The position numbers and the translations under genes are program-made. 31,005 bases of DNA from Actinomycetes bacterium (GTDB lineage: Bacteria; Actinomycetota; Acidimicrobiia; Acidimicrobiales; RAAP-2), in assembly GCA_021799915.1 (NCBI GenBank), contig JAJYZN010000004.1, positions 1,640 through 32,644 of the forward strand. The letters are read 5' to 3'. The notes under the pieces were generated by a model that did not search any database, was not told the DNA's origin, and saw nothing but the letters and a program-made list of their open reading frames with translations. Shown in pieces: positions 15,695 to 22,298 of this stretch; within the stretch, counting starts at the first letter, position 1; the number at the start of each line of letters is the position of its first letter.

Positions 15695-16936
15695 GTGGCG
15701 GCCGTGGACTTCGCGCTGTCGCCTGAAGACGAGGCATTCCGAGACGAGCTCAGGTCGTGGCTCGACGAGCACCTCCCACCGTTCTTGGAGTGCGAAACAG
15801 AGGCGGTCGGTGACAGCGGCACCGATGAAGGCGCGAAGCTCTCGAGCCAGTCGTCACAGCGTCGGCGAGCGGCCTGGCAGCGGGAGCTGAACACCGGGCG
15901 GTGGGCGGCGATCCACTGGCCTGTCGAGTACGGCGGCCGAGCGGCGACGGCCATGCAACGAATCATCGCCTCCGAAGTGATGGCCGAGTACCGCACCCCG
16001 GGGATGTTCAACACCAATGGCATCTGGCAGATCGGCCCGATGATCATCACTTGGGGGACCGACGAGCAGAAGGACCGCTGGCTGCCGAGCATCCTCGACG
16101 CTCACGAGCACTGGTGCCAGGGGTTCTCGGAGCCCGATGCGGGCAACGACTTGGCCAACTTGCGCACCACCGCGGTGAGAGACGGTGACCACTACGTCGT
16201 GAACGGGCAGAAGATCTGGATCTCCACTGCACACTTGGCCAAGTGGGGTCTGTTCCTCCTTCGCACCGATCCCACGGCGATCGAACGGGGGGCCAAGCAC
16301 GAAGGCATCACCGCCTTCATCATCGACATGGAGACCCCGGGCATCGAGTGCCGTCCCATCAGGGACATGGCCGGGGAAGAGATGTTCAACGAGGTGTACT
16401 TCACCGACGCCAGGATCCCGGTGGACTGCCGGTTGGGCGGCGAGGGAGAGGGTTGGATGGTGGCCATGGGCACCCTCGGGTTCGAGAGGGTGGGTATCGC
16501 CGGGCAGATCTCGATCCTCGGCGCCGACTTGCGGGCGATGGTCGAGGCGGCGCGCTCCGTCAACCCTGGAGCCCTGGCGGATCCCGTCGTCGCCGACCGG
16601 CTGGCGCGGGCATGGACCGAGATCGAACTGGCCCGCCTCCTCTCGCTCCGAGCCCTCAGCCGGATCATCAAGGGTGAACGACCATGGCCCGAAGTGCAGT
16701 TCGCCAAGTTGCAATGGTCCGCTCTCGCCCAAGAGCTGGCCGAGCTGGCGGTCGACCTGTTGGGCCCGGCCGGCGTCCTCGCCCGCGGCGGGCCGGACGC
16801 CGTCGATCGGGGCAAGTGGACCCGCTTGTACTCGTTCCAGCGATACAGCACCATCGGAGGGGGCTCGACCGAGGTCCAGAAGAACATCATCGCCGACCGG
16901 GCCATCAAGCTCCCCGGCCAGGCCCGGTTGTCCTGA
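15695..16936 (+). CDS. Acyl-CoA dehydrogenase (FadE-like)
   Basis: A full-length, 413-residue acyl-CoA dehydrogenase. Segments in order: DFALSPEDEAFRDELRSWLDEHL at the start, WPVEYGGRAATAMQRIIASEVMAEYRTPG, the substrate/FAD loop WCQGFSEPDAGNDLANLRTTAVRDGDHYVVNGQKIWISTAHLAKW, DMAGEEMFNEVYFTDARIPVDCRLGGEGEGWMVAM, and the C-terminal YSTIGGGSTEVQKNIIADRAI. It introduces a double bond alpha-beta to the CoA thioester with FAD as acceptor. GTG 15695 and GTG 15704 are both plausible starts. A GACAAT hexamer lies 9 nt upstream of the first. A thiolase-like gene follows after 18 bp. Together with the divergent dehydrogenase it could form one heteromeric enzyme or two successive activities. Confidence 0.93.
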   Translation: MAAVDFALSPEDEAFRDELRSWLDEHLPPFLECETEAVGDSGTDEGAKLSSQSSQRRRAAWQRELNTGRWAAIHWPVEYGGRAATAMQRIIASEVMAEYRTPGMFNTNGIWQIGPMIITWGTDEQKDRWLPSILDAHEHWCQGFSEPDAGNDLANLRTTAVRDGDHYVVNGQKIWISTAHLAKWGLFLLRTDPTAIERGAKHEGITAFIIDMETPGIECRPIRDMAGEEMFNEVYFTDARIPVDCRLGGEGEGWMVAMGTLGFERVGIAGQISILGADLRAMVEAARSVNPGALADPVVADRLARAWTEIELARLLSLRALSRIIKGERPWPEVQFAKLQWSALAQELAELAVDLLGPAGVLARGGPDAVDRGKWTRLYSFQRYSTIGGGSTEVQKNIIADRAIKLPGQARLS

Positions 16937-16954
16937 CGCGGTCGGTCACATCGC

Positions 16955-18580
16955 ATGAGCCAGGTCCCCGACGCTCGTTCCCCATGCCTGATCGGAGTCG
17001 GGAGGCGCACGTGGCACCCCTCCGACGTCGGCGTCGACGGCGCGCCCGAGCCGCTCGACATGTGGGAGGAGGTGGTCCGCCTGGCGGCTCAGGATGCCGG
17101 ATCGGCATCACCCAACAGGGTCCTCACGTCGGTCGAACGCCTTCATCTGGTGTACTGCCAGTCGTGGGAGTACGACGACCCCGCCGGTCGTCTCGCCGAT
17201 CGATTGGGCGCACACCGGGCCAGCGGCCGGTACTCGGGAATCGGTGGGTCTGTCCCCCAGACGCTGTTGTCCGAAGCCGCCGTGGGGATATTGGCCGGAG
17301 ACCTTGACCTGGCCGTGGTGGTCGGGGGGGAAGCGCTGGCCACCCTGCGGATGCTGAAGAAGCAAGGGCGCAAACCGCAGTGGTCCCACCGAGCGGCCGA
17401 ACGACGGCCGTTCCCCTTCGACATTCCCTTCCACCCCGCTGAAGTGGCGCATTCGATCTTCGAGGCCTACGTGACCTTCTCCATGTTCGACAGTGCCCAC
17501 CGTGCTCACCTGGGCCGGGATCTCGACGAGCACCGTCGTCGACTCGGCCACCTCATGGCGCCGCTGTCGGGCGTCGCGGCCGGCGATCCTGCTCATGCCT
17601 GGTTCCCCATCCGACGCGACCCCGCCGAGCTCAGCACCCCGAGTGCCGACAACCGCATGGTGGCTTATCCGTACACCAAGCTGATGATGGCCATCATGGA
17701 CGTGGACATGGCCTCGGCGGTGATCATGGCTAGCCATTCCCAGGCTGATGCCCTCGGCGTCCCGACCGAGAAGCGTGTGTACCTGCGCGGTTGGGGATAC
17801 GCCCAGGACCCGAACTACGTCGCCGAACGGCGCGACCTGTGGCGCTCACCGGCCATGGCCGTCGCCGGTCGGAGCGCCCTGGCCGGGGCCGGGATCCAGG
17901 TAGACGACGTCGCCTACCTGGACCTCTACTCCTGCTTCCCGGCGTCGCTCTCGTTCGCCGCCGACGCAATCGGGCTCGATCCCGAAGGTGACGCATCAGG
18001 GGCACGACCACTCACGGTGACGGGAGGACTCCCCTACCACGGAGGGCCCGGGAGCAACTACATGACCCACTCGATCGCTGCCATGGCGACGAAGCTTCGA
18101 GCGGATCCGGGTACCTACGGGCTCACGAGTGGTGTGGGTATGCACATGACCAAGCACGCCTTCGGCCTGTGGTCGAGCGAGCCCGGACCGGTCGCGCTCC
18201 CCGACGACGCCCAGACGGCCCGCGAGCTGGCGATCGAAGCAGAGCGATCGGCGCATCCCGACCCGGTGCACGGACCAGATCGGGCTTCGGCATCGGGCTC
18301 AGTTGCCGGCACCGGCGAAGTGTCGGGTGGTCCCGTCGGCAGGGTGCCGATCGTCGCGTCGGCCGAGGGGCCCGGAGTGGTGGCTGCGTACACCGTGATC
18401 CATGACCGGCAGGGTGCTCCCAGCTGGGCACCGCTGGTGTGCTCCCTCCCCGACGGCACTCGCTGCTACGCCCGGATCGACGACCTCGACACGCTGGCGT
18501 CGGCCGAAGAAGACGAGCTGATCGGTCGGACGGTTCACCTCTCGAGCGAAGACGGTGGTGTGAACCGAGCACACCTCTGA
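16955..18580 (+). CDS. Thiolase-like protein with extra C-terminal domain (TLP1 type, 'acetyl-CoA acetyltransferase')
   Basis: A 541-residue thiolase-fold protein, longer than a normal thiolase by about 120 residues. The first half begins CLIGVGRRTWHPSDVG and VERLHLVYCQSWEYDDPAGRLADRLGA. Where the catalytic cysteine of thiolases should lie, the sequence is YSGIGGSVPQTLLSEAA (97-102 GGSVPQ), without a cysteine. The histidine loop GGLPYHGGPGSNYMTHSIAAM and GVGMHMTKHAFGLWS follow. After a linker rich in A, S and G (about 405-440), a C-terminal beta domain (VVAAYTVIHDRQGAPSWAPLVCSLPDGTRCYARIDD...LIGRTVHL) resembles the added domain of mycobacterial thiolase-like protein type 1. It is probably not a normal beta-ketothiolase. 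It follows the dehydrogenase gene by 18 bp and shares its promoter. Confidence 0.85.
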   Translation: MSQVPDARSPCLIGVGRRTWHPSDVGVDGAPEPLDMWEEVVRLAAQDAGSASPNRVLTSVERLHLVYCQSWEYDDPAGRLADRLGAHRASGRYSGIGGSVPQTLLSEAAVGILAGDLDLAVVVGGEALATLRMLKKQGRKPQWSHRAAERRPFPFDIPFHPAEVAHSIFEAYVTFSMFDSAHRAHLGRDLDEHRRRLGHLMAPLSGVAAGDPAHAWFPIRRDPAELSTPSADNRMVAYPYTKLMMAIMDVDMASAVIMASHSQADALGVPTEKRVYLRGWGYAQDPNYVAERRDLWRSPAMAVAGRSALAGAGIQVDDVAYLDLYSCFPASLSFAADAIGLDPEGDASGARPLTVTGGLPYHGGPGSNYMTHSIAAMATKLRADPGTYGLTSGVGMHMTKHAFGLWSSEPGPVALPDDAQTARELAIEAERSAHPDPVHGPDRASASGSVAGTGEVSGGPVGRVPIVASAEGPGVVAAYTVIHDRQGAPSWAPLVCSLPDGTRCYARIDDLDTLASAEEDELIGRTVHLSSEDGGVNRAHL

Positions 18581-18593
18581 GCCGACCGTCGGC
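18581..18593. terminator. GC palindrome at the end of the thiolase-like gene
   Basis: GCCGAC-c-GTCGGC begins directly after the TGA of the thiolase-like gene (5-bp stem GCCGA/TCGGC if a 3-nt loop is allowed). The gene converges with the SRPBCC gene ending at 18710. A weak terminator candidate; the remaining 115 bp of the gap show nothing else. Confidence 0.25.
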
Positions 18594-18709
18594 GACCGGG
18601 TGCAGGCGGCCTTCGATGGGGACGTCAGGCCCGGCCGCACGAGTGCCAGGATCACCGTCATCCGAGGCAACGGCGGATTGGTCCATCGACGACGGGCAGG
18701 GGCCGAAGT

Positions 18710-19162
18710 TCAGGGCTGCGCGCGCTGGGCGACCTGCTGGTCGGCTGCGGCTACCAGGGCAGCAACGATCCGGGGATAGATCAGCCGAAGTCTGCGTTCC
18801 ACCAGCATGCCCAGGAAGGTCTTGTCCCACGTCGCCGCCCAGTGGATAGAGGTGCCGCCCGTAGGGGTCGGCGTGAGCGTGACGTCTGCCCGGTAGCTCT
18901 TCACCGGGAGGCCGCTCACCACCCGGTACGCGATGCGTCGGTGCTCGTCGATCTCCAGTATCTCCTCGATGCTGGTCGTGCGCCGCCCGTAGCGGAACCA
19001 CTGGATCGAGCCCTGGCGAGACGGACCTGAGGAGGCTGGGCGGTACCCACCATCGTCCCACGGGCCCCACCCTGGATAGGTGTTGGCGTCGGCCACGAGT
19101 GACCACACGATCCCGGGTCCGGCCCGGGTCATTCCCTCGGCCTCCACCCGCAGCTTTCTCAT
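18710..19162 (-). CDS. SRPBCC family protein (polyketide cyclase/dehydrase-like)
   Basis: A 150-residue SRPBCC protein: an N-terminal strand then GIVWSLVADANTYPGWGPWDDGGY (the usual 'W..V.D...YP.W' signature), the beta segment GSIQWFRYGRRTTSIEEILEIDEHRRIAYRVVSGLPVKSYRADVTLTPTPTGGTSIHWAATWD, and a C-terminal helix FLGMLVERRLRLIYPRIVAALVAAA. The fold binds hydrophobic ligands; many relatives are annotated as polyketide cyclases without proof. The start ATG 19162 has GAGGAGG 7 nt upstream. It diverges from a TetR gene, and two palindromic operators lie between them, so it is the likely target of that regulator. Confidence 0.85.
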   Translation of the reverse strand: MRKLRVEAEGMTRAGPGIVWSLVADANTYPGWGPWDDGGYRPASSGPSRQGSIQWFRYGRRTTSIEEILEIDEHRRIAYRVVSGLPVKSYRADVTLTPTPTGGTSIHWAATWDKTFLGMLVERRLRLIYPRIVAALVAAADQQVAQRAQP

Positions 19163-19213
19163 CGACGTCGCCTCCTCGTCTGCACCAAACGCTCCCTACA
19201 CCAGTCAGTGTCT

Positions 19214-19246
19214 GTACCATATGGTACGTGAACCAAATGGTACATT
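19214..19246. promoter_or_regulatory. Tandem TetR-type operators and -10 box between SRPBCC and TetR genes
   Basis: A perfect 14-bp palindrome GTACCATATGGTAC (19214-19227) is followed 16 bp later by a near copy GAACCAAATGGTAC (19230-19243) with one arm mismatch. The second overlaps a TACATT -10 box (19241-19246) that ends 5 nt before the GTG of the TetR gene at 19252. Binding of two dimers on nearly the same helix face would silence both divergent genes. Confidence 0.75.
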
Positions 19247-19251
19247 AGAGT

Positions 19252-19803
19252 GTGGTCAGCTCGCAAGCCCGAGATCGCCTACTGGTCGCTGCGGTCGAGC
19301 ACGCCTTGGAACGGGGCATCGTCGACCTGAGCCTCCGGGAGATCGCTTCGGCGATCGGCACCAGCCATCGGATGCTCATCTACCACTTCGGGTCACGCGA
19401 GGGCCTGCTCGTCGCCGTCGTGCGTGAGGTCGAGCGGCGCGAGCGCGAGAGCATCGGTGCTGCCCCCCTGTCGGTGGCAGACTCCCGTCACCGCTGGGAC
19501 CACCTGGCCGATCCGGCGATGCACGGCCAGGAGCGGCTGTTCTTCGAGATCTACGTTCACGCGCTCCTCGGCCGTCCCGGGACCGAGGGCTTCTTGGAGG
19601 AAGCGGTCCAGGGCTGGATCGGACCCATGAGCAAGCTGATGGCCACCGCAGGGTTGGACGAAGCAGCCGCCGGGGCGATCGCCCGTCTTGGCCTGGCAGT
19701 CACCAGGGGCCTCCTGCTCGACCTGTTGGCCACGGGCGACACCACCGGAACGACCCGCGCCTTCGAGCTCTTCACCCAGATACTCGAGCAGATGCTCGAG
19801 TAG
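19252..19803 (+). CDS. TetR family transcriptional regulator
   Basis: A compact 183-residue TetR protein. The DNA-binding domain reads RDRLLVAAVEHALERGIVDLSLREIASAIGTSHRMLIYHFGSREGLLVAVV, with IYHFGSRE as the recognition-helix end. The C-terminal domain (residues 70-183) has a helical ligand pocket, ending TTRAFELFTQILEQMLE. The GTG start directly follows the -10 box at 19241-19246, so the message is probably leaderless. It most likely represses itself and the divergent SRPBCC gene through the two palindromes upstream. The 170-bp gap between its stop and the sigma-factor gene at 19973 contains no supportable gene. Confidence 0.9.
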   Translation: MVSSQARDRLLVAAVEHALERGIVDLSLREIASAIGTSHRMLIYHFGSREGLLVAVVREVERRERESIGAAPLSVADSRHRWDHLADPAMHGQERLFFEIYVHALLGRPGTEGFLEEAVQGWIGPMSKLMATAGLDEAAAGAIARLGLAVTRGLLLDLLATGDTTGTTRAFELFTQILEQMLE

Positions 19804-19972
19804 GCGCCGCTCGAGACGATGCCATGAGTACGAGCTCGTTGCACGCGGCGTTCGGCGACACGACTGGGCTCGTCCTCCCCGGAGACGTCGGCCACCGCGT
19901 CGATCCTCCCGACGGCACGGAAAAGGAGGCCCGAACTGCCGGTCGCGGGCGCCGCCGTCTCACTTCGACCCG

Positions 19973-20839
19973 TCAGGTGATGTTCGGATGGGAGGAGAGG
20001 GCGCGAAGCTTCTCTTCGTTGAGGAGGAGGAAGATCTTTGACACTCTTCCGTCGCGTTGTTCGCCGGCGACGACGAGGGGAAGGGCACCGTCGATCTCGA
20101 TCACGAGGGCCGCTGAGCCGTTGACGGTGGTCTCTCGGAGGCCGGTCATCTCGCCCCGACGGGCGACGTTGATGGCGAAGCGGGCCACCCGGTCTGCACC
20201 CACTACCGGCTGACGCGCCGCTCTCCGGTCGGGCCCGGCGTCACTGACGAGCACGACGTCGGCATCGAGTAGCTCGAGGGTCTGGTCCAAGTCACCTGCT
20301 GCGACCGCAGCCAGAAGGCGCCGCAGAACGCCGGCGTCGAGGCGCTCGGGCGGCGCCGGCCTCTCTTCACGCAAGTGGCGGCGAGCCCTGGTGGCGATTT
20401 GACGGCAGGCCGCTTCGGTCTTGCCGGTCACCGACGCGATGAGCGCGTACGGCTCTCCGAACACTTCGGCCAGCAGCCATACCGCCCGTTCCGTCGGGTT
20501 CAGCCTGTCGAGCACCATCAAGAAGCCCAGCGTCAACGACTCCGCCATCTCGGCGTTCTCCTCGGGCCCCCGCTCGACGGCAATCGGCTCGGGAAGCCAC
20601 GGGCCGACGTAGTGCTCGCGCCGACGTGCCAACGTTCGCACCCGATCGAGGGCGAGACGGGTCAGTATGGTGGTGAGGTAGGCGGCGGGAGCCTCGACCC
20701 TTTCGACGTCGACACGCTGCCAGCGGATCCAGGCTTCCTGCACGACGTCTTCGGCGTCGGTGTAGCTGGCCAAGATGCGATAGGCGAGGCCGAGCAACCG
20801 AGGCCGCTCGACGGCGAACACCTCGTCGGCGCCGGTCAT
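19973..20839 (-). CDS. ECF41/SigJ-type RNA polymerase sigma factor with SnoaL-like C-terminal domain
   Basis: A 288-residue sigma factor. Region 2 is ERPRLLGLAYRILASYTDAEDVVQEAWIRWQ (11-41), the linker carries the ECF41 signature WLPEPI (81-86), and region 4 is TLGFLMVLDRLNPTERAVWLLAEVFGEPYALIASVTGKTEAACRQIATRARRHL. A C-terminal SnoaL-like domain (about 175-288) is fused. In ECF41 proteins this domain regulates activity in place of an anti-sigma factor and carries DGGGK-like and NPDKL-like motifs. Here the matching spots read SDAGPDRRAA and NEEKL, so both are altered. The ATG overlaps the TGA of the oxidoreductase gene (ATGA), which shows strict coupling. The operon has an ECF41-like promoter, so autoregulation is expected. 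Confidence 0.92.
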   Translation of the reverse strand: MTGADEVFAVERPRLLGLAYRILASYTDAEDVVQEAWIRWQRVDVERVEAPAAYLTTILTRLALDRVRTLARRREHYVGPWLPEPIAVERGPEENAEMAESLTLGFLMVLDRLNPTERAVWLLAEVFGEPYALIASVTGKTEAACRQIATRARRHLREERPAPPERLDAGVLRRLLAAVAAGDLDQTLELLDADVVLVSDAGPDRRAARQPVVGADRVARFAINVARRGEMTGLRETTVNGSAALVIEIDGALPLVVAGEQRDGRVSKIFLLLNEEKLRALSSHPNIT

Positions 20840-22125
20840 CGCCCCACCATGGCACCCAACGGTGTTCGCACGCTGACCGCTCGGAGTGCTGCCGCACGAC
20901 CAGCGGCTTCGCCGCTCGCCAAGGCAGCGTCGGCGAGCTGTCCGATCGGTCCGATCCAGTCGCCGGCCAGGAACAGCCCGTCAGCTCCGGCCGAATCGAT
21001 GGCCGGGCGTCCGGTGAGCCCGGATCCCGGACGTGGCACGGCGTGACAGGCCGTCATCTCGTGGAGGAATCGTTGGACGACGACGTCGTGCTCGCGGACA
21101 CCGCATCGCCGAGCGAGCGCCCACAGCTCGGGACGATCCTCGCGGGTGGTCCGGGCCCCGTAGCGCATGACGTGCACGACGGCCCCGTTCGCCGGGGCGA
21201 GGCGGGCGTTCGGGCTGTGCGTGGAGAAGTACAGCGGCTGGTCGAGCCCGTACGCGACCTTGGTCGGGGGCGGCCGGGAGAGACCGAGGTCGAGGCATGC
21301 CACCGTCGCAGATGTGCCGAGCTCCCACGCCGGGGCGGCGGGGAGGATGGCGCGCGCCGCCTCGGGGCTGCCGACGGCGATCACCACTGCGGCCGCCCGC
21401 ACATCGGCAGCCGGCGTCTTCACCTCCCACATGCCCAGCCTGTCTTCCTGGACGGCCGCGACCCGTGCTCCTTCAGCGATCTGGACTCCGGCACTCGCTG
21501 CCGCGTCGGTGAGCCCGGCAACGAGCGTCTGCCAGCCCCCGTCGAGATAGAGGACGCCTTCCTTGGCTGCCAACTGGAGCTGTCCCACGGCAGCATCGGC
21601 GGAGATGAGGCCGAGCTCGCCGACATACGTGGTGACTCTGATGAGCCCCGACAGCACCGCAGCTCCACCGGACGTGAGGCCCTGAGTGGCAATCCACTCG
21701 GCGGCGCTCTGCGAGGCGAGCGGCGCGATCTCGAGCCTCGCCAACCCCCTGAGGAGCCGGGCGAGACGCAGCTTGTCCCCGACGCCCACCAGTGATGATC
21801 GCAACAGCGACAACGCCGACGTTGGCAGCGTCCGGAGGCTGGCTGTTGCCTCGCGGTATCCGGTGACGGCAGCTGGCGGAGGTGACCCGTGGGGCTCGAC
21901 ACCCAGCCGACGGAGCACGCCCACGCCAGCTCCTGCCCGGTACAGGGCATGTGGACCCTGATTGAGCACGTAACCACGACGCACGTCGCTTCGCGCTCGG
22001 CCACCCGCAGTACGGATATCACAGAGCACCACCGACGCACCGTTGCGTGCCGCGACGGTGGCGGCCGCCAACCCGGCAAGACCCGCACCCACGATCGCTA
22101 CATCGGCATCGATTGACTCGCCCAT
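20836..22125 (-). CDS. FAD-dependent oxidoreductase (amine oxidase / phytoene desaturase-like)
   Basis: A 429-residue flavoprotein. The N-terminal dinucleotide fold is DVAIVGAGLAGLAAATVAARNGASVVLCD, followed by the GGRARSDVRRGYVLNQGPHALY segment typical of the phytoene desaturase / protoporphyrinogen oxidase group. The C-terminal FAD motif is GLFLAGDWIGPIGQLADAALASGEAAGRAA. The substrate is unknown; carotenoid-like, amine or lipid substrates are all possible. The start ATG 22125 has a GGGAGG ribosome site. It is the first gene of an operon whose second gene encodes an ECF41-type sigma factor, and the promoter is of the type that this sigma should read. That makes the oxidoreductase the primary regulon member. 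Confidence 0.9.
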   Translation of the reverse strand: MGESIDADVAIVGAGLAGLAAATVAARNGASVVLCDIRTAGGRARSDVRRGYVLNQGPHALYRAGAGVGVLRRLGVEPHGSPPPAAVTGYREATASLRTLPTSALSLLRSSLVGVGDKLRLARLLRGLARLEIAPLASQSAAEWIATQGLTSGGAAVLSGLIRVTTYVGELGLISADAAVGQLQLAAKEGVLYLDGGWQTLVAGLTDAAASAGVQIAEGARVAAVQEDRLGMWEVKTPAADVRAAAVVIAVGSPEAARAILPAAPAWELGTSATVACLDLGLSRPPPTKVAYGLDQPLYFSTHSPNARLAPANGAVVHVMRYGARTTREDRPELWALARRCGVREHDVVVQRFLHEMTACHAVPRPGSGLTGRPAIDSAGADGLFLAGDWIGPIGQLADAALASGEAAGRAAALRAVSVRTPLGAMVGR

Positions 22126-22156
22126 GGGGACCTCCCTCGTTCGGCTTCGTCAACCT

Positions 22157-22183
22157 GACGCCACTACCCCGGACTTTGTGACA
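22157..22183 (-). promoter_or_regulatory. ECF41-type promoter
   Basis: On the minus strand TGTCACA (22183-22177) and CGTC (22160-22157) are separated by exactly 16 bp. This is the -35/-10 pattern I recall for ECF41 sigma factors. It lies about 30 bp upstream of the ATG of the oxidoreductase-sigma operon, with a GGGAGG ribosome site in between. Confidence 0.8.
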
Positions 22184-22298
22184 TGTGCTTCGACCACGCA
22201 CACATCACCCGAGCCTGACCCCGGGCCAAATTGACCTCAGAGCCACGGCCGAGCACCCGGGCTCGGGGATTCGTCAGTTCCAATGCACGTCACCGACG

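Noticed and set aside
19804..19972. A short plus-strand frame starting at 19824 (MSTSSLHAAFGD).
   Set aside because: It continues as an antisense shadow of the sigma-factor gene and has no ribosome site or recognisable domain.
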